NCBI GenBank assembly: GCA_964422725.1
Contig: CAYRCC010000066.1
Coordinates: 1-7,155 of the forward strand
Length of the DNA stretch: 7,155 nucleotides
From: CAKSNH01 sp964422725
GTDB taxonomy: Bacteria; Bacillota; Clostridia; UBA1381
Direction of reading: 5' to 3'
Translations under genes and position numbers: made by a program
Notes under the pieces: model-generated
The model's input: the letters and a program-made list of their open reading frames with translations, nothing else
Database searches by the model: none
What the model was told of the DNA's origin: nothing
Shown: piece by piece, positions 1-5,547 of the stretch
How positions within the stretch are numbered: the stretch's first letter is position 1
Layout of the letters: every line of letters begins with the position of its first letter

Positions 1-84
1 TGGTGCACCTGAAAGGACTTGAACCTTCACGTCGGGGACACTAGATCCTAAGTCTAGCGCGTCTGCCAATTCCGCCACAGGTGC
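1..84 (-). tRNA. tRNA-Leu, anticodon UAG
   Basis: Read on the minus strand, the 7-bp acceptor stem GCACCTG (78-84) pairs with CAGGTGC (5-11). It is followed by discriminator A (4) and an encoded CCA (1-3). The anticodon stem CTAGA/TCTAG encloses loop CTTAGGA, giving anticodon UAG, which reads CUN leucine codons. The D-loop region contains GAATTGGCAGA. The T arm has GAAGG/CCTTT around TTCAAGT, with one G-U pair. A variable arm of about 12 nt (TGTCCCCGACGT) makes it a class II tRNA, as expected for leucine. The gene is complete and begins at the left edge, so any further tRNAs downstream of it would lie outside the window. An encoded CCA is usual in Bacillota. Confidence 0.97.
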
Positions 85-209
85 ATATAAAATTTTACCT
101 CTTGATTTTTACACGGCAGAAGTATACCGAGGAGGAGCGTACCGCTTAACCCTCATACATGATTACCAAAAAACGTAACCATAAACGCTGTTCACTCAGG
201 AACATATTC

Positions 210-238
210 ATTATAGCAGATATTTTCCATATTGTCAA
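210..238 (-). promoter_or_regulatory. Consensus promoter for tRNA-Leu
   Basis: On the minus strand the -35 box is TTGACA (233-238) and the -10 box is TATAAT (210-215). The spacer is exactly 17 bp, and TGC before the -10 gives an extended TGn element. Both boxes match the sigma-A consensus at every position, which suits a stable-RNA gene. Transcription would start near 203, leaving a leader of roughly 119 nt before the tRNA 5' end at 84. That is long for a tRNA; RNase P would remove it. Confidence 0.85.
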
Positions 239-412
239 TACATTTTTTTGATTTTCTCTAAATTTTAAAATTAGGTTAAAATTATTGCAAATACAGTCCA
301 AACAAATAATTTTTTATACAATCCCTCTACTCTGTCAAATTCAAGTTTGTATTACGGATTCTCTATAAACGAAAAAATCAGAAAAATATTTCTAAACCCA
401 TCCACATTATAA

Positions 413-500
413 CATAAAAGCAAGGCGGCTGTCGTCGCCGCAGCATTATGTTTCAATGTTCTCCGAAACACAGAAATCTTTGATTTCGTATTGTTTCGTG
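413..500 (-). ncRNA. Candidate small RNA with three stem-loops
   Basis: Starting just after the extended -10 box, the minus strand can fold into a 5' hairpin. Its outer stem CGAAACA/TGTTTCG (492-498 with 464-470) and inner stem GAAATC/GATTTC (482-487 with 473-478) enclose a 3-nt loop. A weak CATT/AATG hairpin follows (444-458). Last comes a GC-rich hairpin GCGGC/GCCGC (437-441 with 425-429) and then CTTGCTTTTAT, which resembles an imperfect intrinsic terminator. The order promoter, structured body, terminator-like end, with no open frame, is what an sRNA of about 85 nt would show. I do not recognise the family. The terminator stem is only 5 bp and its T tract is interrupted, so this stays a hypothesis. 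Confidence 0.3.
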
Positions 501-505
501 AGGTT

Positions 506-514
506 ATTATAACA
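506..514 (-). promoter_or_regulatory. Extended -10 promoter for candidate small RNA
   Basis: The minus strand reads TGTTATAAT, a perfect TGn-TATAAT extended -10. No good -35 box is found 16-18 bp upstream (AGATAA at 529-534), but extended -10 promoters can do without one. The predicted start near 499-500 coincides with the first base of a strong stem-loop. A second TGTTATAAT lies at 406-414, with an ACGACA box 18 bp upstream. It could be a separate promoter firing towards the tRNA. Confidence 0.4.
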
Positions 515-671
515 CACCCTGCTCCTGCTTATCTCATTCCAAATCGAAAATTTACTATGAACACATAAACCCTAATAAACATCAAAAGCACAAAAGAGAT
601 TTAACAAACTTCATTCAAGAATCACTCAACTTTCCAAAAAAATACAATCAAAATTTGCGATATACAGGGGC

Positions 672-711
672 ATAAAAAGTACTCCTGCCCGTAGTTAGGC
701 GGCAGGAGTAC
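672..711 (-). terminator. Intrinsic terminator of the beta-CASP/kinase unit
   Basis: The 11-bp perfect stem GTACTCCTGCC/GGCAGGAGTAC (701-711 with 679-689, 11-nt loop) is followed on the minus strand by a TTTTTAT tract. No T tract follows on the plus strand, so it acts leftwards. It lies about 142 nt past the kinase stop, so the transcript has a fairly long 3' untranslated end. Confidence 0.9.
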
Positions 712-853
712 AATATCAACAAATCTATACTAATAGTGCATTTTATTCACGCGAAAAATTTTACGGTACATGCCAAAACCGTCAAATCCGCACTCAACGC
801 TCCTTGTGTGCTCCAAACCGTCCCCAAAACGGCAGACCGCGCATAAATTCCAC

Positions 854-1843
854 TCAACCGGTCAGCGTACTTCCGCCCACAAACTCACGCACAAGCGACA
901 TAGGCGGCGGACTGTCCGCGCTGATAGGCAAAAACTCCGCCACAAGCTCGCCCAGCTCGGCAATTGTCGAATAATAAACATCGTTTTCGTCCGCTCCGGC
1001 ACACACCTCGTCAAAGAACTTTTTATATACACAAAGCTCATATAAAAGCGACGAATTAAATATAATATCGGCTGTATCGGTGTATGGGAAAACATTTCTG
1101 ACCGAGCCCTCTTCAACATACGGCCACAGCTCAAATGTGGTAGTATAATCCGAATTTCTGAAGTAGTAGTCACGTATGAGCCGGCGTATAAGACGCGTTG
1201 TTCTCGATTTTATTCGCACGCCGTTGTCGCGGCTGAGCGCGGACAGTGCCGAGCAGTATATTTTATATTTGTTCTCAGCCGGAATATTTTCCGTCAGTTT
1301 CGGATTAAGTCCGTGAATCCCCTCAACTATGATTACTTCATCGCTTTCAAGCTTCATAACTATTTCATCGTCACCGTCGGTATCGTTTCCGAATGTGTAA
1401 ATCGGCAATACGGTTTCCTTTCCCTCTATAAGCTCTTTTACATTTTCGTTAAAACGCTGATAGTCTATGGACTCCAGCGCCTCATAATCGGGTTTGCCGT
1501 CACGGTTCAGCGGCATTTCGGAGTCAGGCTTGTAGTAGTTGTCAAGAGATATCGACACAGCGTTTATCCCGAGCACTTTCAAATGCAGCTGAAGTCTTGT
1601 CGCAAAAGTGGTTTTGCCCGACGACGACGGACCGCTTATCAATATGACTTTCTTTTTTGTTATATTGTCTTTTATTGCTTTTGCTATTTCGGATATTTTC
1701 TGTTCCTGCCATATTTCGCTGACGTTAATAAGCCAGTTTGTGCCGCCCGCCTTTATTATTTTGTTAATATCCGATATGGTTTCTATACCGAGTTTTTTGC
1801 ACCAATCCTTATACTCGGCGATACATTCGTCTATTCTGCTCAT
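854..1843 (-). CDS. Uridine kinase-like nucleoside kinase (P-loop, Udk/PRK family)
   Basis: The 329-residue product is predicted to be a cytosolic kinase phosphorylating a nucleoside such as uridine with ATP or GTP. Seen directly: Walker A GPSSSGKTT (about 71-79), DNYY (101-104) at the site that holds the substrate-side DxYY in uridine kinases, VEGIHGLN (173-180) as Walker B region, an arginine-rich lid RTTRLIRRLIRD (214-225), and a C-terminal SLVREFVGGS (316-325). That last motif resembles the LREFIGG ending of the clostridial nucleoside kinase family. Those relatives are usually about 550 residues, with an N-terminal TGS/threonyl-tRNA-synthetase-like half. Here only the linker (about 1-60, including QEQKISEIAKAI) is kept, so this is a short form. 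A ribosome site AAAGGAA (1851-1857) sits 7 nt before the ATG. The gene starts 19 nt after the beta-CASP stop and ends before the 672-711 terminator. The substrate is not provable from sequence. Confidence 0.88.
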   Translation of the reverse strand: MSRIDECIAEYKDWCKKLGIETISDINKIIKAGGTNWLINVSEIWQEQKISEIAKAIKDNITKKKVILISGPSSSGKTTFATRLQLHLKVLGINAVSISLDNYYKPDSEMPLNRDGKPDYEALESIDYQRFNENVKELIEGKETVLPIYTFGNDTDGDDEIVMKLESDEVIIVEGIHGLNPKLTENIPAENKYKIYCSALSALSRDNGVRIKSRTTRLIRRLIRDYYFRNSDYTTTFELWPYVEEGSVRNVFPYTDTADIIFNSSLLYELCVYKKFFDEVCAGADENDVYYSTIAELGELVAEFLPISADSPPPMSLVREFVGGSTLTG

Positions 1844-1862
1844 ATTACCATTCCTTTACATT

Positions 1863-3476
1863 TTAATCTGACCATTTATTTGTAAGCTGGTCTATTTGGT
1901 CGGCAAATTTAGCCAAATCCTTATTAGGTCTGCCCTCGCACCTTTTAGCCACTGCAAGAAGTCTGTTGGCGGCGGCAATAAGTCTGTTGAATACAGCCGC
2001 TGCGCGGTTGGTTTTCTTGTTTTTCTTTCGTTCAACCCGTATTCCGACGGTTTCCGTTACAAATTCGCCGCTGAGCAAATCGAAAGATGTACCGCTGAAA
2101 GGTGCAAACGTGTCATACCCGTACTCATCCGCAAGACATTTTGCAAAATTTATACAGGTTTCGTCCTCACCGTGATTGATAAACACCTTTTTAGGCTTTT
2201 TCTCAAACCCGTTAATCCAGTCAATCAAGCCGTTTTTGTCCGCGTGACCGCTTATTCCCGGCAAATATGCAATCTGCGCATTTACCATAACGTCCTCACC
2301 GAATAATTTTACACTCTGCGCACCGTCGTAAATAATACGTCCGAGTGTGCCGTTTGCCTGATAACCCACAAACAGAATCAAACACTCCTTACGCCACAGG
2401 TTATGCTTTAAGTGATGACGGATACGTCCCGCTTCACACATACCGCTTGACGAAATTATGACCTTAGGCTTTGCATCAAAATTAATCGCGATTGACTCAT
2501 CACTCGTTACGGATATTTCAAGTCCCGGAAAAACAAGCGGATTTATACCTTTTTCTATTATTTTCTTGGTTTCATCGTCAAAATAATCGGTGTCACACTG
2601 CAAAAATATACTCGTTGCCTCATTTGCAAGCGGACTGTCCACATAAACCGGAAAATCACCATGCCCCTTTACAAGTCCCTGATTTTTTATCTGTGACAGA
2701 AAGTAGAGAATTTCCTGTGTTCTGCCGACCGCAAATGACGGAATAATTACGTTTCCGCCCCTGTCGAGGGTGGTTTGTATATAATTTACAAGTGTCGGAA
2801 TATACTGCGGACCGTCCGCACCCTCTGAATGAAGGCGGTCACCGTATGTAGATTCCATAACCACATAATCCGCCTCTTTCACTTTTACCGGGTCTTTTAT
2901 AATAGGCTGATTCTTATTTCCGATGTCGCCGCTGAACACTATTTTGCGACTCTGCGCATTTTCCGTAATCCATATTTCTATGCTTGCCGAACCCAAAAGA
3001 TGCCCCATATCGTTAAATCTTATCTCGACGTTTTCCAAAATAGGTATAATTTTGTCATACCGGCACGGATAAAATTGCTGCAAACAGCCTTGCGCATCGT
3101 TTATATCATAAATCGGCATATACTCCTCTCCGCCGGAACGCTTGGCTTTTCTGTTTTGCCATTTTGCCTCAAACTCCTGTATGTGCGCGCTGTCAACCAA
3201 CATCACCTGACACAAATTGTAAGTCGCCTCGGTCGAATAAACCTTACCGCGAAATCCGTTTTTGTACAAAAGAGGAATGTTGCCGGAATGGTCAATATGT
3301 GCGTGAGTAAGCAATACACAGTCAATATCAGCGGCAACTACGGGAATTTCCTGATTTACAAATATATCACTTCCCTGTTCCATACCGCAGTCTATAAGAA
3401 TATTTTTTCCGTTCGTTTCAATCAGTGTACAGCTCCCCGTCACTTCATGAGTTGCACCTAAAAATGTGACTTTCAT
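1863..3476 (-). CDS. Beta-CASP metallo-beta-lactamase-fold RNase-like protein
   Basis: The 537-residue protein belongs to the RNA-processing branch of the metallo-beta-lactamase fold (CPSF73/Ysh1-like, COG1236 type). Zinc ligands are visible: HAHIDH (58-63), MGHLLGS (His159) and FSGDIG (Asp184). Beta-CASP features follow: MESTYGDR (207-214), PSFAVGRTQE (246-255), SSSGMCEAGRIRHHL (342-356), SGHAD (409-413) and INHGE (433-437). The family cuts or trims RNA with zinc; the exact substrate is unknown. Past about residue 480 there is a Lys/Arg/Ala-rich helical tail, which may bind RNA. An in-frame ATG at 3539 would add 21 residues. I chose ATG 3476 because AGGAGG lies 8 nt upstream and the protein then opens MKVTFLGATHEVTGS, typical for the family. 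The longer start would also overlap the promoter. It is the first gene of a unit with the kinase. Confidence 0.93.
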   Translation of the reverse strand: MKVTFLGATHEVTGSCTLIETNGKNILIDCGMEQGSDIFVNQEIPVVAADIDCVLLTHAHIDHSGNIPLLYKNGFRGKVYSTEATYNLCQVMLVDSAHIQEFEAKWQNRKAKRSGGEEYMPIYDINDAQGCLQQFYPCRYDKIIPILENVEIRFNDMGHLLGSASIEIWITENAQSRKIVFSGDIGNKNQPIIKDPVKVKEADYVVMESTYGDRLHSEGADGPQYIPTLVNYIQTTLDRGGNVIIPSFAVGRTQEILYFLSQIKNQGLVKGHGDFPVYVDSPLANEATSIFLQCDTDYFDDETKKIIEKGINPLVFPGLEISVTSDESIAINFDAKPKVIISSSGMCEAGRIRHHLKHNLWRKECLILFVGYQANGTLGRIIYDGAQSVKLFGEDVMVNAQIAYLPGISGHADKNGLIDWINGFEKKPKKVFINHGEDETCINFAKCLADEYGYDTFAPFSGTSFDLLSGEFVTETVGIRVERKKNKKTNRAAAVFNRLIAAANRLLAVAKRCEGRPNKDLAKFADQIDQLTNKWSD

Positions 3477-3484
3477 ATACAGTT

Positions 3485-3490
3485 CCTCCT
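3485..3490 (-). promoter_or_regulatory. Ribosome binding site fixing the beta-CASP start
   Basis: The minus strand reads AAGGAGG, 8 nt before ATG 3476. It selects this start over the in-frame ATG at 3539, which has no such site. Confidence 0.85.
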
Positions 3491-3510
3491 TAATATATGT
3501 TATTAGGTTT

Positions 3511-3539
3511 ATTATACTATATTCATAAAAAATATGCAA
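3511..3539 (-). promoter_or_regulatory. Probable promoter of the beta-CASP/kinase unit
   Basis: The minus strand has TATAAT at 3511-3516 and TTGCAT at 3534-3539, spaced 17 bp. The -10 is perfect, but the -35 matches only at TTG. The start would be near 3504, giving a leader of about 28 nt that contains the ribosome site. Confidence 0.5.
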
Positions 3540-3571
3540 TATTTTGACGAAAAATTAGGCAAAAATGTTAA

Positions 3572-3613
3572 AACCCAAGAATTTCAAAGCTATAGCTTTG
3601 AAATTCTTGGGTT
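3572..3613. repeat. Perfect 42-bp palindrome (21-bp arms, no loop)
   Basis: Every base from 3572 to 3592 pairs with its partner from 3613 back to 3593. The centre is AAAGCTATAGCTTT and the outer arms are AACCCAAG/CTTGGGTT. On the minus strand the palindrome is followed by TTAACATTTTT, an interrupted T tract. It could therefore terminate transcripts coming from the 3790-5389 genes before the promoter at 3511-3539. On the plus strand no T tract follows; the dispersed repeat core begins at its right edge instead. It could equally be a cruciform-forming or mobile hairpin element. Confidence 0.85.
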
Positions 3614-3734
3614 AGACTGTAGACTATCAGTTTTGCTTAAAATTTTTGAGGAGGTTTCGTCGTCTGCGGACGACGATTTAAGGCAGAGCCTTAAAAATCC
3701 GCAAACCTTTAAAAAGGCTTGACCTAAACTTTAA
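3613..3734 (+). repeat. Dispersed hairpin repeat, copy A
   Basis: The core (3613-3676) runs from TAGACTGTAGACT through GTTTTGCTTAAAATTTT and GAGGAGGTTTCG. It ends in the hairpin TCGTCGTC-TGCG-GACGACGA (3657-3676, 8 bp, TGCG loop). It matches copy B at 7031-7094 nearly base for base. A short hairpin TTTAAGGC-AGA-GCCTTAAA (3677-3695) follows, which copy B lacks. The shared tail is CAAACCTTTAAAAAGGCTTG (3702-3721) and a TAAACTTTAA end. The match is on the plus strand in both copies, although the flanking genes point in different directions. No protein family explains it, so I treat it as an intergenic repeat that may act as structured RNA or DNA. Confidence 0.85.
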
Positions 3735-3789
3735 TACAAAACACGTTGAGTTTCTTAAATAATCAACATCTTTCTCAAAACGGATATTA

Positions 3790-4236
3790 TCACTTTGATT
3801 TAAGGTTATATTCCAGCTCCTCTTTCTGTTTTTCCGCATATTCGGCAAAAAATCCCGGAGATTTCTGCATAAGAAACTGCTGTGACTGCACTGTAAGTCC
3901 GCCGGTCCACAGCACTCCGGTTTCCTTCATAAGCGCTTTCTTTGCCTCCATTCGCGGACGCTGACGGCGCTGCTGCAACTCTTTGTCGATTTTCTCCTCC
4001 AACTGTTTTTCGGCGTGTTCACGGCAGGACTGTTTTGCAAGTGCTATTTCGCCGTCAAGACGTTTAAAAAGCGAATCATAATTAAATTCATTTTTATTGT
4101 CCGTATATTCGCGCCCCGAAATTTCCACGCAATCCTTTGTATATTCGCCGATACCGCCGGACTGTGAATTGCCTGTCAAACCTGTTTTGCCTGCGGCAAC
4201 GGCACCGCATCCGGACGAACCGATTTTCACAGCCAT
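3790..4236 (-). CDS. Hypothetical protein, 148 residues, Gly/Ser-rich N-terminus and charged helical body
   Basis: I do not recognise the family. The start is ATG 4236, not the in-frame ATG at 4305, because AAGGAGGGG (4242-4250) lies just upstream. The first 30 residues are rich in Gly, Ser and Ala (MAVKIGSSGCGAVAAGKTGL) with one Cys. There is no hydrophobic segment, signal peptide or lipobox. A charged, coiled-coil-like stretch covers about residues 55-105 (KRLDGEIALAKQ, EKQLEEKIDKELQQRRQR). The C-terminal 40 residues contain SQQFLMQKSPGFFAEYAEKQ. It is therefore probably a soluble helical protein. It lies 123 nt after the methyltransferase stop on the same strand. It could be the last gene of that unit or have its own weak promoter (TTGCGG 4300-4305, TATAGA 4277-4282, 17-bp spacer). 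Strong codon structure and a good ribosome site make it a real gene; its function is unknown. Confidence 0.75.
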   Translation of the reverse strand: MAVKIGSSGCGAVAAGKTGLTGNSQSGGIGEYTKDCVEISGREYTDNKNEFNYDSLFKRLDGEIALAKQSCREHAEKQLEEKIDKELQQRRQRPRMEAKKALMKETGVLWTGGLTVQSQQFLMQKSPGFFAEYAEKQKEELEYNLKSK

Positions 4237-4241
4237 AAAAA

Positions 4242-4250
4242 CCCCTCCTT
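4242..4250 (-). promoter_or_regulatory. Ribosome binding site fixing the 4236 start
   Basis: The minus strand reads AAGGAGGGG with the AGGAGG part (4244-4249) ending 7 nt before the ATG. It rules against the longer in-frame start at 4305, whose extra residues would run through this site. Confidence 0.8.
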
Positions 4251-4359
4251 CAGAATACAATTTGTCAAAAAACTCATCTATAATATATATCGTAAAAATC
4301 CGCAAAGGCTTTATCTCAGACTGTAATTTGTTTTTTGTCCGACAGGCAAGGCAAAAAAT

Positions 4360-5106
4360 TTATCTTGCCGCAAAGACTATTCTGTCCGAGTCTTTACTCG
4401 GTGCTTCAAAGCTAAGCTCGCCGTAAACATCGACATTTTCAAATCCCGCCTTTTTCAGCATTGCCGTTATTTGCTCGGCTGTATATGCTTTTTGCAGATG
4501 CCGTTCTTCAAAACGGCTGTACCCGTCCGAACCTTTTTTGAAAAACGTAAGAAACATATCGCTGACATTTTTTTCGCTGTGGTAGGTATTCTGCCAAGTG
4601 TAGAAAACATCTTCGCTGTTATGCACAAACGTATTTGCACCGATAACATCTCTCAGCTTATGACGACTGCTCAAGTCAAAAATAAACAGACCGTCCGGTT
4701 CAAGAAAACAAGTTTTTATACGTTTGAAAATACGGTAAAGCGTAACAGGCGAAAGTATGTAATTGAACCCGTCAATCATACACAAAAACGCATCAACCGT
4801 ACCATACAAATCAAGCCCCGAAAGACTTTGATTTAAAAACAGAATATTCAGCTTTTCATTCTGCATTTTTTCCCGTGCCACATTCAGCATATCATACGAA
4901 CGGTCAACCCCAATCATTTCATAGCCGCGTTTTGCCAGCGGAATTGTAAAATTCCCCGTACCGCACGCCAAATCACATACAAGACTGGGACTTTTGTTAT
5001 ACATATCAAAAAGATTTTCGATATAATCCGTCCATATATCATAATTTATGTCCGCTGTCATTAAACCATCATACAAATACGCAAATTCCGAATAACTATT
5101 CATCAT
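4360..5106 (-). CDS. Class I SAM-dependent methyltransferase
   Basis: The 248-residue protein has the Rossmann-type methyltransferase fold. The N-terminus SYSEFAYLYDGLMTADINYD (4-23) is typical of the clostridial YqeM-like group. Motif I is CDLACGTGNF (44-53). The acidic residue at the end of beta-2 is in GVDRS (66-70), and motif IV region is FLCMIDGFNYI (107-117). The end, FEAPSKDSDRIVFAAR, resembles the family's usual close. It is predicted to transfer a methyl group from S-adenosylmethionine in the cytosol; the acceptor is unknown. The start codon lies inside the end of the upstream regulator gene (11-nt overlap, or 8 nt if the second ATG is used), with AAGGAA just before it. This points to translational coupling. 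After the stop, GGCAAG/CTTGCC (4345-4369) can form a hairpin overlapping the stop codon, but no T tract follows, so it is not a clear terminator. Confidence 0.93.
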   Translation of the reverse strand: MMNSYSEFAYLYDGLMTADINYDIWTDYIENLFDMYNKSPSLVCDLACGTGNFTIPLAKRGYEMIGVDRSYDMLNVAREKMQNEKLNILFLNQSLSGLDLYGTVDAFLCMIDGFNYILSPVTLYRIFKRIKTCFLEPDGLFIFDLSSRHKLRDVIGANTFVHNSEDVFYTWQNTYHSEKNVSDMFLTFFKKGSDGYSRFEERHLQKAYTAEQITAMLKKAGFENVDVYGELSFEAPSKDSDRIVFAAR

Positions 5107-5389
5107 TATTTTCCTTGAGCCTTTCGATTATAAGTCTGTAACCGTCAGAGCCGTAATTCAGACTGCGCCCAACGCGGCTGATTGTGGCGGTGCTCGCGCC
5201 GGTTTTGGCAACTATATCGTTGTACACGTTTTTATCGCTGAGCATAAGCGCGACCTCCATACGCTGACTCATTGATTTAAGTTCGGAAATCGTACACAAA
5301 TCCTCAAAGAATTTATAACATTCATCTACGGTTTCAAGCTTTAATACCGCCTTGAACAATACGTCCATAGCTTCACTTTTTATGTTCAT
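5096..5389 (-). CDS. yerC: YerC/YecD-family TrpR-like transcriptional regulator
   Basis: The 97-residue protein is all-helical and matches the TrpR-related YerC/YecD family of Bacillota. The N-terminal helices include LETVDECYKFFEDLCTISEL (18-37) and MSQRMEVALML (40-50). A helix-turn-helix follows (about 56-80: YNDIVAKTGASTATISRVGR, then SLNYG). The family binds DNA as a dimer. TrpR itself uses tryptophan as co-repressor, but the ligand and targets of YerC proteins are not established to my knowledge. Its length is normal. The start ATG 5389 is preceded by GGGA and AAAGG within 5397-5408. The stop overlaps the methyltransferase start. It is the first gene of the leftward unit and faces the DUF421 operon across a shared 158-bp promoter region, so it might control itself or the divergent operon. 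Confidence 0.92.
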   Translation of the reverse strand: MNIKSEAMDVLFKAVLKLETVDECYKFFEDLCTISELKSMSQRMEVALMLSDKNVYNDIVAKTGASTATISRVGRSLNYGSDGYRLIIERLKENNDE

Positions 5390-5428
5390 ATTGCAATCCC
5401 TTTCCTTTCTTGATTATCCTCAGAATTA

Positions 5429-5457
5429 ATTGTATCACTTTAATTTGCGAAAGTAAA
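5429..5457 (-). promoter_or_regulatory. Promoter of the yerC/methyltransferase unit
   Basis: The minus strand has TTTACT at 5452-5457 (four of six consensus bases) and TACAAT at 5429-5434, spaced 17 bp. TGA before the -10 gives an extended element. The predicted start is near 5422, about 33 nt before the ATG. Confidence 0.6.
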
Positions 5458-5484
5458 GAGAAAATAAATTATTTTTTTAATTTG

Positions 5485-5490
5485 TATAAT
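5485..5490 (+). promoter_or_regulatory. Candidate -10 box for the DUF421 operon
   Basis: TATAAT follows TTTG in a very AT-rich stretch. No recognisable -35 box lies 17 bp upstream (AAATAA, 5462-5467). It lies about 60 nt before the DUF421 start and is divergent from the yerC promoter. Confidence 0.4.
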
Positions 5491-5547
5491 ATTTGTTTGT
5501 AATGAAAAACTAGTAAACGAGAATAGTTAAAGGAATTGGTGCGGCAA

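Larger units (their letters stand above)
239..671. other. AT-rich gene-free region between tRNA promoter and kinase terminator
   Basis: No convincing coding sequence is present on either strand: the only open frames are very short and lack a ribosome site. Two minus-strand extended -10 motifs, TGTTATAAT, occur at 506-514 and 406-414. Between them lie three potential stem-loops, described separately as a candidate small RNA. The stretch 540-670 is plain AT-rich sequence in which I see nothing. Confidence 0.7.

Noticed and set aside
770..1045. Plus-strand open frame over the kinase 3' end
   Set aside because: It overlaps the well-supported kinase gene antisense, is rich in Lys/Arg/His/Thr without domain pattern, and has no ribosome site.
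1313..1885. Long plus-strand frame opposite the kinase
   Set aside because: Its aromatic-rich sequence is typical of an antisense shadow, and the minus-strand frame has clear kinase motifs.
2829..3461. Long plus-strand frame opposite the beta-CASP gene
   Set aside because: It is antisense to the conserved zinc-binding motifs and lacks any recognisable domain.
3534..3722. Plus-strand open frame of 62 codons
   Set aside because: It runs through the perfect palindrome and the repeat core, has no ribosome site, and its codons are fully explained by the hairpin sequences.
3572..3736. CRISPR-like or riboswitch interpretation of the hairpin cluster
   Set aside because: There are no regularly spaced repeats with unique spacers, no cas genes, and no known riboswitch core motif; the leader of the downstream gene is short and lies outside it.
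4293..4313. Possible decayed repeat fragment, TAAAAATCCGCAAA shared with 3692-3705
   Set aside because: Only 14 bases match, the flanks differ, and such a match can arise by chance in AT-rich DNA.
4345..4369. Terminator after the methyltransferase
   Set aside because: A GGCAAG/CTTGCC hairpin exists but overlaps the stop codon and is followed by no T tract on the minus strand.
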